Below are positions 23,293-31,780 of a stretch of DNA of 64,000 bases, one piece after another. Position numbers and translations under genes: made by a program. Under the pieces are notes generated by a model. That model ran no database searches. It had not been told where the DNA came from and saw only the letters and a program-made list of their open reading frames with translations. Origin of the DNA: Spirosoma sp. KUDC1026 (GTDB lineage Bacteria; Bacteroidota; Bacteroidia; Cytophagales; Spirosomataceae); the NCBI RefSeq assembly GCF_013375035.1, contig NZ_CP056032.1, positions 2,154,001-2,218,000 of the forward strand. The letters run 5' to 3'. Positions within the stretch are counted from its first letter, which is position 1, and each line of letters starts with the position of its first letter.

Positions 23293-26200
23293 CTACGGGA
23301 TTACGCGTTGAGGGCTGGCTAAACTGGTTGGCGCAAAGATTTGCAGGGGCGCATTGTTGCGGGCAACCAGCCAGCGCGGGCCGTTTGCAGTCTTGATCAA
23401 TTTTATGTCCCGTACTTCGCCCGTCAATACAAAACCGGTTTTGTCCGATGTAAGCGCTGCAAACGGTGCCTGAGCGTTCGGATTCGCCGTCTGATTGCGG
23501 AGCACCAGGCCATAATCGGCGTCGTACCGTCCCTGGTACGTACTCACTCCGTAGAAGTTGCCTCCCGCCAGCAGATCAGTTTTCCCGTCGTTGTCAACGT
23601 CAGTCATGGCAAAGGAGAATAGTTTCGATACTTGGGCCATTATGGGCAGGGGCCTGACCACGAACTGACCATTCTGGTTGTCGAGGTACACCGACGCAAC
23701 CTGATTGACTACGTGTTTTTCGGCGTCATCCAGCTCGCCCGCGTCGAAAATCTCCTCAACCGTTTTACCGGCGATTTTCTGGTAATTCGTGAATTTACGA
23801 TTGATGATCCCCGGCATCTGTTTGCTTAGTTCGTCCTTGAAGGCGACCGGGTACCACTTCGAGTCACCGTCTTCATCGGTTCGCTTGTACGCCAGAATGT
23901 GGTCAACCGTTTGGTTCCCGTCAAGATCCTTAACCCACATCGCCAGTTCGGGCGCTGACTCCTTGTTAAACTTGCTGTTCAATCCCAGATTGCCGGCTAC
24001 CAGATCCAGGTCACCGTCGCCATCAAAATCAGCCGCCGTTACGCACTGCCAGAAGCCGGTGAGGGCTGCGTCCGGACCGGCTACGTCAGCACGTGGTACC
24101 AGCTTGCCGCCCTGGTTGTTGAAAATCCGAATAGGCATCCAGTCGCCTACTACGACCAGATCCGGGCGTTTGTCTTTGTCCAGGTCCGCCCAGACGGCGT
24201 CGGTGACCATACCCGCCCGGCGGAGTTCCGGGGCAAGCTGGTCAGTTCTGTCGCTGAAGCGGCCCCGACCATCGTTGATCAGCAGGTAGGAGCGGGGGCT
24301 CCTGCCGTACGCCTGGGCTTGGACCCGCCCGCCGACGAACAGGTCCAGGTCGCCATCCCCGTCAACATCGCCGGCACGAACGCAGCTTTTGTTGTCGTAC
24401 ATAGGCGGCAGGCCCGTTGAGCGGCTGAACTGTCCTTTGCCGTCGTTAAGGTATAGCCGATCAAGAAGCTGGAGGGCCTGACCGGAGAACTCGTTTCCTC
24501 CGGATACGACGTATAAATCGAGGTCTTTATCACCATCGGCGTCAAAGAAGAGCGCATCGACGTCTTCGCTCAGCGAGTCGGCTACAAAAGCTGGCTGCTT
24601 CGACGGGCGAAATTGTCCGTTAGGTTGCTGTATCTGCAACACCCCGGTCTGCCACTTGCCACCACCGGCGTAAAAATCCTCCAGCCCATCGCCATTTACG
24701 TCGCCGACGGCAAGTTTGGGGCCTTCCGTCGAGACCTTGAAGGGCATCAGCGACTCCCGGAAGAAATCGTAATAATCGGTGTTCTCCCGATGGGTATATG
24801 CCGTCGGGTATTGATCCGTTACCTCGGTGAACAGGGTGGGCGTTTGTGGGGTGAATTGGTACCGACTGGCATCAAGCGTTGCCTGCGCCTGCTGTAGAAC
24901 GAGCTGCTGGTTCGTCTTAACGTTGGTGCGAACTTCCATCCGCTGGTTAGGCCAGATAACGATCAGGGAATCGATAAGCTGTTGGTTTCCCAGACCAAAC
25001 GTCAGCACCGGCTCAACCGACGATTCGAAACCACGGGTGGGCATCAGCTGCTGTAACTGAAGACCATTCTTGGTTTTTAGAATCACTTTGGCGCCCACGC
25101 CGAACGCATTCGGCTTGCTGCCCTGCAAGCTGACCCGCACGTAATGGTTGTCCGGGAATAGTTCGTTCGTATGATTCAGATAAACACCACCCGGCTCATT
25201 CATGTCGTTGGTGATCAGGTCCAGGTCCCCGTCATTGTCCAGGTCAGCGTAGGTTGCCCCGTTCGAAATACTCGACTGATCGAAGCCCCAATCCAGCGAC
25301 TTATCCTCGAACTGAAGATTGGGCGTCCCCCGGTAAAGGTAATTGTGGACCTTGCCTTCGGGCATAAGCCCAATCGCCTTGTCGCTTACGGACTGGGACG
25401 TGCTCATGGCCATCTGAACCGAATCATTCATCACGTACTTAATGTAATCCAGGTTGTTCGGCCGACGCGGAATACCATTCGCGATAAACAAATCTTTGAT
25501 ACCATCATTGTCGTAATCGGCCAGCAGGGGCGACCAGCTCCAGTCGGTAGCGGCCACACCCGCCATGGCGCCTACGTCGATGAAGCGTTTTCCGCTCATA
25601 TTCAGCTGTAGGCAGTTGCGGCTGTACTGGTTCATGTACCCGTACGACAGTTTGTAGAGATAAATATCAAGCAGATCTTCGCCCTGCGATGATTTTTCCA
25701 CCGTTTCGTCGGCCGGGTACATATCCAGCGTCATCACATCGGGGAATCCGTCGTTGTTGACGTCACCGATGTCATTTCCCATCGAAAAGCGGCTAACGTG
25801 GGCGAACGCATTCTGAGCCTGCTCCGTGAACGTAGGGCCGCTCGTCTGTTTGCCGCCCTTATTGACGTAGTAATAATCGTTCTCGTGAAAATCGTTGGAA
25901 ACGTAAATGTCCTCCCAGCCATCGTTGTTCAGGTCGGCCACGGATATGCCCAGGCCGTAGCCCATAGCCGCGCCGTAAATACCGGCCTGCTCACTGATGT
26001 CCTTAAACTTGACCGACTTCGCTGTTGTCGACTGCCCGGTTGAGACAAGCGGATTCTCGAACAGGTAATCGCCCGATTCCGGCTGGCGGGTGGTTCGCGT
26101 GGCAGCCCGGTCGTAGCTGCGCGAGGTATGAACGGCGTGATTGAGCAGAAAGCAGTCCAGGTCCCCATCGTGATCGTAATCAAAAAAAGCGGCCTGCGTG

Positions 26201-26739
26201 GAAAAACCGGTAAAATCTAGCCCATACTCCGCAGCTTTCTCGCTGAACGTAGGCCGTCCGTCCGGGCCATTGCCATTGTTGATGTAGAGTTCGTTATTGC
26301 CTTCCAGCCCTTTGTAGTTGCCGACCGCGCAGACGTAAATATCCAGGAGTCCGTCGCCGTTGACGTCGGCCATTGTAACACCCGTCTGCCAGTCCGAAAA
26401 GCCAGCCACGCCCGCCTGTTCGGTAATGTCCTCAAACTTCGGAGCCTGCCCCGGTTCGGTTTTGTTCAGGTACAGCCGGTTCTGACCCTGATTCGATACG
26501 AAGTACAGATCCGGTTTGCCGTCATTATTAACATCCCCCGCCGAGACGCCCCCACCATTGTAGAAGTACAGGTATTCCAGGATATTTAACTTGGTGGTAC
26601 CGGTCACCTGATTGACGAACGAGACGCCCGTTTGGGTAGAGTCCAGCTTCGTGAATAAGGTAGGTCCGGTCTTTTTGGTACAGGAAAGGCAGGCACTAAG
26701 AACAACTGAAAGGAGTACGCCTGAAAAAATTGACTTCAT
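23293..26739 (-). CDS. VCBS/FG-GAP repeat lipoprotein with ASPIC/UnbV domain
   Basis: 1148 residues. Lipoprotein leader with lipobox near L-S-A-C-L-S-C. More than ten calcium-binding-type FG-GAP/VCBS blades carry D-x-[DN]-x-D-G-x-x-D (for example A-G-D-V-N-N-D-G-K-P-D-L-Y, L-A-D-Y-D-N-D-G-I-K-D-L). They flank an ASPIC/UnbV domain at about residues 540-620 (L-I-V-I-W-P-N-Q-R-M). This CRTAC1-like arrangement forms two beta-propellers joined by the ASPIC module. Known: such proteins accompany SusCD pairs in Cytophagales; the molecular role is not established. It is the last gene of the susC-susD-VCBS-VCBS row and a paralogue of the gene 28 bp upstream. Confidence 0.9.
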   Translation of the reverse strand: MKSIFSGVLLSVVLSACLSCTKKTGPTLFTKLDSTQTGVSFVNQVTGTTKLNILEYLYFYNGGGVSAGDVNNDGKPDLYFVSNQGQNRLYLNKTEPGQAPKFEDITEQAGVAGFSDWQTGVTMADVNGDGLLDIYVCAVGNYKGLEGNNELYINNGNGPDGRPTFSEKAAEYGLDFTGFSTQAAFFDYDHDGDLDCFLLNHAVHTSRSYDRAATRTTRQPESGDYLFENPLVSTGQSTTAKSVKFKDISEQAGIYGAAMGYGLGISVADLNNDGWEDIYVSNDFHENDYYYVNKGGKQTSGPTFTEQAQNAFAHVSRFSMGNDIGDVNNDGFPDVMTLDMYPADETVEKSSQGEDLLDIYLYKLSYGYMNQYSRNCLQLNMSGKRFIDVGAMAGVAATDWSWSPLLADYDNDGIKDLFIANGIPRRPNNLDYIKYVMNDSVQMAMSTSQSVSDKAIGLMPEGKVHNYLYRGTPNLQFEDKSLDWGFDQSSISNGATYADLDNDGDLDLITNDMNEPGGVYLNHTNELFPDNHYVRVSLQGSKPNAFGVGAKVILKTKNGLQLQQLMPTRGFESSVEPVLTFGLGNQQLIDSLIVIWPNQRMEVRTNVKTNQQLVLQQAQATLDASRYQFTPQTPTLFTEVTDQYPTAYTHRENTDYYDFFRESLMPFKVSTEGPKLAVGDVNGDGLEDFYAGGGKWQTGVLQIQQPNGQFRPSKQPAFVADSLSEDVDALFFDADGDKDLDLYVVSGGNEFSGQALQLLDRLYLNDGKGQFSRSTGLPPMYDNKSCVRAGDVDGDGDLDLFVGGRVQAQAYGRSPRSYLLINDGRGRFSDRTDQLAPELRRAGMVTDAVWADLDKDKRPDLVVVGDWMPIRIFNNQGGKLVPRADVAGPDAALTGFWQCVTAADFDGDGDLDLVAGNLGLNSKFNKESAPELAMWVKDLDGNQTVDHILAYKRTDEDGDSKWYPVAFKDELSKQMPGIINRKFTNYQKIAGKTVEEIFDAGELDDAEKHVVNQVASVYLDNQNGQFVVRPLPIMAQVSKLFSFAMTDVDNDGKTDLLAGGNFYGVSTYQGRYDADYGLVLRNQTANPNAQAPFAALTSDKTGFVLTGEVRDIKLIKTANGPRWLVARNNAPLQIFAPTSLASPQRVIP

Positions 26740-26766
26740 TATCTACGAATATACGATGGGAATCGG

Positions 26767-29700
26767 TCAGGGCTTTCGGGGGGCGAAAATCTGAGCCGGT
26801 GCATTATTTTTTGCCAGTACAAACTGGCCCTGGGCCAGCCGTTTCAACCGACGAACCTGCCCGCTGGATACGAACCCGGACGTTTTTGCGGGCATGGTGG
26901 TAAACTGTCCGTTACCCAGGCCTTGCAACACGAGGCCATAGCTGGCGTCGTACCGGCCTAGCTCTGGCAAGACGTCATAAAAATTGCCCGCCAGCAACAA
27001 ATCAGGCTTGCCGTCGCTGTTGACGTCGCTTAGCTCGATGCCACAAACCGGCGACAACTGTGCTTCCAATGGTAACGGTCTGACAGTCAGGCTACCCTTG
27101 CCGGTGTTAAGTAGAACGACGGATTCAGCCAGATTTGCCTGTCGTATTACGGCGCTACGTAACTGGGTCTCGTCGAGCAGTTGGTCGAGTGGTTTCCCGG
27201 CGTAGTCCGTGTATTTGACGTACTTTTTCTTGATACCCGGCATCTGCTTCTGAAACTCCTGCTTCAGTAGCATCGGGTATAATTTTCCGGTTTCGTCGGC
27301 GCAGTTGATGATCTGTTCAATAGTACCGTTCTGGTCGAAGTCGGCCGTATACAGTTCTGCCGGAGTTGTTTGCGTGGCTTTGATACGGCTGTTGGTGCCC
27401 AGGTTACCCAGGATCAGGTCCACATCACCGTCGTTATCGACGTCGCCTGCCTTGATGCAGTTCCACCAGCCGCTCGTTTTCAGTGGGGTATTGGTCTGGC
27501 TTGTGATTGCCTGTTCGTGACGTAACACAAGTTTGCCCCGCTGATTATCGAAAACCATAATGGGCATCCAGTCGCCGACAACGATCAGTTCGGGGAACGT
27601 ATCGGCGTTCAGATCGGCCCAGACGGCACTGGTTACCATGCCCAGCTGAGTCGCCTGGGGCAGGTATCGTTTGGTGTAGTTTTTGAAAACGCCCGTCCCA
27701 TCGTTGACCAGCAGGTAACTGGACGGGGCATAGCCGTACTGACCCGGAATCATCCGGGAGCCGACAAACAGGTCAAGGTCGCCGTCGTGGTCAAAGTCGG
27801 CGGCTGTTACGCAGGAGCCACTGGCCGCCAGACTGGGGAGCCGCGTGTCCCGGCTGAAGGTGCCACGTCCATCGTTGACATAAAGTCGATCCTGCAATTC
27901 GTCGGCTTCGGGGGCAAATTCGTTGCTACCCGACACAACGTACAGATCCTGGTCGCCGTCCTTGTCCGCGTCGAAGAACAGCGCATCGACCGCTTCGTAC
28001 TGCCGGTCCTGTTGCATCGCGAGTGGCGTTTTGTCGACAAACCGACCGTCAGCCTGCTGAATCATCAGTTTATGCGGCTTCCCGGCCGCACTACCGAAAA
28101 ATACGTCGTCCAGTCCGTCGCCGTTGACGTCGCCAACGGCCAGCGCGGGCCCTTGCGTCGACAGCATCTGCTTTAGCAATGGATCACGGTTATAATCGAT
28201 GAACGCACTTTCCTGATGTGTATAGATTAGTCCACTGCGCGTCGTTACGTCGGTAAGCAGCGGTGAGGCCTGGTATTGAGCGGCCGTCCAGGTTGCGGTG
28301 GCGTCCTGCTGGCGGAGCGTCAACAGCTGGTTGGCCTTTGGTTGTCGAATCGTCTGCGTACGATCGTCGGGCCAGACAACCACCACCGAATCAATACGGG
28401 ACTGTTTACCCAAACCAAACAGAAGCGACAGATCCACCGACGATTGAAAGCCCCGGTTCGGCATTTGCTGGAGACGCTGCTGGCGCGGATTACCGCTCGA
28501 ATCCGGTCCGTAGACGTAGACGCTGGCCCCGATGGCGTTACGATTCTTCTGCGTTCCGATCAGGTTCACTTTCAAGTAATTTACGTCTGTTTTCTCCCGC
28601 GACAGGTTTTTGTAAACAGCCACCGGGCCGTTGACATTGTTGACGATCAGGTCCAGATCCCCGTCGTTATCCAGATCGCCGTAGGCCGCCCCGTTGGAAA
28701 AGTCAGGTTCGCCAAGTCCCCAATCTACTGCTTTGTTGACAAACTGCAGATTACCGGTATTGCGAAACGCGTAGTTGGGGACGGGTTCGGATGGGGCCTG
28801 ATCCAGAAACTTTTTCGGGTCTAGGGTTCCCTGCCTGGCAATCTGAATCATGTTTTCGCGGTCGGCCAGGAAGCTAACGAAATCCTGATTGGTCAGGTCT
28901 TTGGCGATGCCGTTGGCCACGAAAATGTCTTTCTGCCCATCATTGTCCATGTCGAAAATCAGCGCACCCCAGCTCCAGTCGGTGGCATGTACGCCGGCAA
29001 AACGGGCTACATCACTGAACATTGGCATAGCTGATTTGCCACCCGCTCGCGCCGAGCTGCCCCGGTTCAGGTGCAGCATATTCTGCATGTACTGATAATG
29101 AAAGTCGCGCCCGAGCTTGAGCTGAAACAGGTCATAGCTTTCAAAAGTCGACGTTAGTTTCAACCGCCGGTCGTTACCGGGCAGCATGTCCGTTACGAAA
29201 ATATCGAGTTGCCCATCGTTGTTGACGTCGGCAATATCGGCGCCCATCGACGACAGGCTGATGTGCGGCATCGACTCCTTAACGGCTTCCTGGAACGTAC
29301 CGTCGTGGTTGTTGAGGTATAGGTAATCGCGCTCGTAAAAGTCGTTGGAGATATAAACGTCCGGCCAGTTATCGTCGTTAACGTCGCCGATCGTTATACC
29401 CAGCCCAAAGCCAATCAGACTACCGTAAATACCGGCCTGCTCACTGACATCGGTGAAGCGATTGCCGTCGTTGCGAAACAGTTTGTGTCCACCCAGCGAA
29501 TCGCGTTCGTTCCGGATATTGGCGTATTGCAGGCGCGAGACGGGAATGAAACTGTTGTTGAGCAGGTACATATCCAGGTCGCCATCCCGGTCGTAGTCGA
29601 AGAAAGCCGCGTGCGTGGAATAGCCCCGGTCGTCCAGGCCGTACTCGCGGGCTTTCTCCGTAAACGTAAGGTCTCCGTTGTTGATGTACAGTTCGTTAGC

Positions 29701-30138
29701 TCGGTCGTCGCCGGGACGGATACCGGCATTACAGACGTACAGATCAAGCAAGCCGTCGCCGTTAACGTCGGCGAAGGTAGCGCCCGTGCTCCAGGCCCGT
29801 TTGCCGCCAACGCTGGCCTTTGCGGTAATGTCGTCAAACTGCATGGGTGCCGTTCCCTGCTTGCCTTTGTTGAGGTACAGTTTGTTGTCGCCCATATTGG
29901 CGATCAGAAAGACATCGGCGTAGCCATCGTTGTTAACGTCGCCGATGGCGACCCCGCCCCCGTTGTAGAAGTTGCGGTAATTGAAAATGTTGAATTCTTT
30001 ATCGTCGGTTACGGTGTTGGTAAACGAAATGTTTGTTACGTCGGCTGATAATTTTTCGAAGAGCCTGCCTTCCGTATTCGGATCGGTCTGGCAACCGATG
30101 AGACTGTAAAGCAGCAGGATTAATAAGCGGACACGCAT
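26767..30138 (-). CDS. VCBS/FG-GAP repeat lipoprotein with ASPIC/UnbV domain
   Basis: 1123 residues from ATG 30138 (M-R-V-R-L-L-I-L-L-L-Y-S-L-I-G-C-Q), which gives a perfect lipoprotein leader. The frame extends to 30192, but that longer form would run through the intercistronic hairpin and hide the leader, so it was rejected. Repeated D-V-N-N-D-G, D-V-N-G-D-G and D-L-D-N-D-G-D-L-D-L blades form N- and C-terminal propellers. The ASPIC/UnbV segment is at about residues 520-590 (V-V-V-V-W-P-D-D-R-T-Q-T). Same domain order as the neighbour, so the pair arose by duplication. The Cys at the lipobox and the susC/susD neighbours point to a surface-exposed lipoprotein in the SusCD complex (inference). 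Confidence 0.9.
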   Translation of the reverse strand: MRVRLLILLLYSLIGCQTDPNTEGRLFEKLSADVTNISFTNTVTDDKEFNIFNYRNFYNGGGVAIGDVNNDGYADVFLIANMGDNKLYLNKGKQGTAPMQFDDITAKASVGGKRAWSTGATFADVNGDGLLDLYVCNAGIRPGDDRANELYINNGDLTFTEKAREYGLDDRGYSTHAAFFDYDRDGDLDMYLLNNSFIPVSRLQYANIRNERDSLGGHKLFRNDGNRFTDVSEQAGIYGSLIGFGLGITIGDVNDDNWPDVYISNDFYERDYLYLNNHDGTFQEAVKESMPHISLSSMGADIADVNNDGQLDIFVTDMLPGNDRRLKLTSTFESYDLFQLKLGRDFHYQYMQNMLHLNRGSSARAGGKSAMPMFSDVARFAGVHATDWSWGALIFDMDNDGQKDIFVANGIAKDLTNQDFVSFLADRENMIQIARQGTLDPKKFLDQAPSEPVPNYAFRNTGNLQFVNKAVDWGLGEPDFSNGAAYGDLDNDGDLDLIVNNVNGPVAVYKNLSREKTDVNYLKVNLIGTQKNRNAIGASVYVYGPDSSGNPRQQRLQQMPNRGFQSSVDLSLLFGLGKQSRIDSVVVVWPDDRTQTIRQPKANQLLTLRQQDATATWTAAQYQASPLLTDVTTRSGLIYTHQESAFIDYNRDPLLKQMLSTQGPALAVGDVNGDGLDDVFFGSAAGKPHKLMIQQADGRFVDKTPLAMQQDRQYEAVDALFFDADKDGDQDLYVVSGSNEFAPEADELQDRLYVNDGRGTFSRDTRLPSLAASGSCVTAADFDHDGDLDLFVGSRMIPGQYGYAPSSYLLVNDGTGVFKNYTKRYLPQATQLGMVTSAVWADLNADTFPELIVVGDWMPIMVFDNQRGKLVLRHEQAITSQTNTPLKTSGWWNCIKAGDVDNDGDVDLILGNLGTNSRIKATQTTPAELYTADFDQNGTIEQIINCADETGKLYPMLLKQEFQKQMPGIKKKYVKYTDYAGKPLDQLLDETQLRSAVIRQANLAESVVLLNTGKGSLTVRPLPLEAQLSPVCGIELSDVNSDGKPDLLLAGNFYDVLPELGRYDASYGLVLQGLGNGQFTTMPAKTSGFVSSGQVRRLKRLAQGQFVLAKNNAPAQIFAPRKP

Positions 30139-30162
30139 GGAAATCTGTTTCCTGGTAATAAA

Positions 30163-30198
30163 ACAGACTTGATAGGCAGAAATACCCATCAAGTCTGT
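30163..30198 (-). terminator. intercistronic hairpin with T-tract between susD and the VCBS genes
   Basis: 11-bp perfect stem (30163-30173 with 30188-30198, arm ACAGACTTGAT), 14-nt loop, followed on the minus strand by TTTTATT. It looks like an intrinsic terminator inside the operon. Partial read-through would set susCD expression above the VCBS genes. Confidence 0.7.
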
Positions 30199-30224
30199 CT
30201 GATAAAACGTAAGCGAAGATAGCG

Positions 30225-31763
30225 TTAGTACCCCGGATTCTGTTTCAGCAGGGGATTACTTGACAACTGCGTGGCCGGAATGGGGAATACCCGGCGGCTG
30301 GGGTCACGGCTGACCAGTTCGAAGGGCGTATTGAAGTTTTCGGACTTGGTTGTCCAGTTGCCTTCCCATTTCCCAAACCGGATCAGGTCGCTCCGACGCC
30401 AGCCTTCCCAGGTCAGCTCCCGACCCCGCTCAGCCAGTACATCGTCCAGTGTCAACGCTGTCGCTGCCGCCAGCCCCGCCCGTAGCCGTACCGGATTCAG
30501 CGACGTCAGCGCCGTAGCCGTGTTGCCCAACCGTAGCGAAGCCTCGGCCTTCAAAAGCAGTACGTCGGCATAACGCAGAATTGCCCAGTCGTTATCCGCA
30601 TTATTACCAGGAAGGTTTGACTGAACCTGGTACTTGATCAGCCGGACACCTTCGTTCTGGGCTGCTTTTTCAATGGAGTTGATCTTGGGCGTAAAGTTCA
30701 GCGTCTTGTTGGTTTCGCCCGTTACCGCATCGTTGTAAATGATCGGACTACCATTTTTATCCGTCTGAACACCCTGAAGCCACTGGTTCTTCCGTACGTC
30801 GTTGCTGGCGAACGTACCGTAGAAATCAGCGTAGGTCGCGTAGCCATTCCAGGGGCTGTCGGCCCCCAGGCTGTACTTCGCCTTGAACGTGGGGTGCAGC
30901 GTCTCCATCGTCAGGTTATTACCGGTGGCGTAGTTTTTATCGAAAACGCCGACGATGATATTCTCCACGTTGGCACCATTGCTCTGGTTGTTCGTCGCGA
31001 ACAGGGCAAAAAAGTCGCTGTTCAGCTTGTACCCGAGCTTGGTAACCGCGTCGCAGGCCGTTATGCAATCCTGCCAGCGGGCCGTTCCGGTATACACTTC
31101 AGCGTTGATGTACAGTTTAGCCAGCAGCGCCTGAGCCGCTCCCTGGGTCATCCGGCCGTACGTTTCGGTACTGATGTCGGCTCTCAGGTCGGGCAGGGCG
31201 GCTTTCAGTTCGCTTTCAATGAACGTAAACACATCCTTTCGCTCACTTTGCGCCACGCTGCCCGCCGGGCTGGATTCGGTAATGATGGGGACCCGGCCGA
31301 AGAAATCGCAGAGGACGTAATAATACCAGGCCCGCAGCGTACGCAGTTCGGCCACGGTCGTCGTTTTACCAGGAATGGTCAGCGTACTGGCGTTCAGGTA
31401 GGAGAGGTACAGGTTTGTCTGAGCAATACCCGTGTAGGCATAGTTCCAGGCATCATTGATCTGCGGGGGCGTTACCGACGAGAAATCATGCCGCGCAAAC
31501 TTTTGCCACCGGCCATCGTCGAACCAGTCGGGTCCGCGCGTCGGCACGACCATTTCGTCGGAAGCCGCTTCGTTGCAGGTCCGTACGGAGTTGATGGCAT
31601 ATCGAAGCTGACCGTATGCGGAGCCAACGATCGAGTTCAGTTCGTCGGCCGACGCCGGAAATTTGTCGGCCGATGCCTGGTTAAAGACCTGCGAATCCAG
31701 CCCGGTGCAGGCCTGGCCGACAAGGGCAATGCCAAGTAAACTGGCAACAACGGAATTTTTCAT
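30225..31763 (-). CDS. SusD/RagB family nutrient-binding outer-membrane lipoprotein
   Basis: 512 residues with lipobox G-Q-A-C at Cys 19. SusD-like N-terminal helices (A-D-E-L-N-S-I-V-G-S-A-Y-G-Q-L-R-Y-A, N-D-A-W-N-Y-A-Y-T-G-I-A-Q-T-N) and tetratricopeptide-type repeats (L-R-A-W-Y-Y-Y-V-L-C-D-F-F-G-R-V-P) are clear. The usual C-terminal SusD block is present: L-A-E-R-G-R-E-L-T-W-E-G-W-R-R-S-D-L-I-R-F-G-K-W, ending F-P-I-P-A-T-Q-L-S-S-N-P. It forms the lid over the SusC barrel encoded 18 bp upstream. No glycoside hydrolase, lyase or sulfatase is nearby, so the ligand cannot be inferred. Confidence 0.95.
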   Translation of the reverse strand: MKNSVVASLLGIALVGQACTGLDSQVFNQASADKFPASADELNSIVGSAYGQLRYAINSVRTCNEAASDEMVVPTRGPDWFDDGRWQKFARHDFSSVTPPQINDAWNYAYTGIAQTNLYLSYLNASTLTIPGKTTTVAELRTLRAWYYYVLCDFFGRVPIITESSPAGSVAQSERKDVFTFIESELKAALPDLRADISTETYGRMTQGAAQALLAKLYINAEVYTGTARWQDCITACDAVTKLGYKLNSDFFALFATNNQSNGANVENIIVGVFDKNYATGNNLTMETLHPTFKAKYSLGADSPWNGYATYADFYGTFASNDVRKNQWLQGVQTDKNGSPIIYNDAVTGETNKTLNFTPKINSIEKAAQNEGVRLIKYQVQSNLPGNNADNDWAILRYADVLLLKAEASLRLGNTATALTSLNPVRLRAGLAAATALTLDDVLAERGRELTWEGWRRSDLIRFGKWEGNWTTKSENFNTPFELVSRDPSRRVFPIPATQLSSNPLLKQNPGY

Positions 31764-31780
31764 ACAGATTAAGTTCAGGT

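Noticed and set aside
26767..30138. toxin or adhesin role for the VCBS proteins
   Set aside because: Repeats are typical of CRTAC1-like SusCD-associated proteins; no secretion-system, toxin or immunity context.
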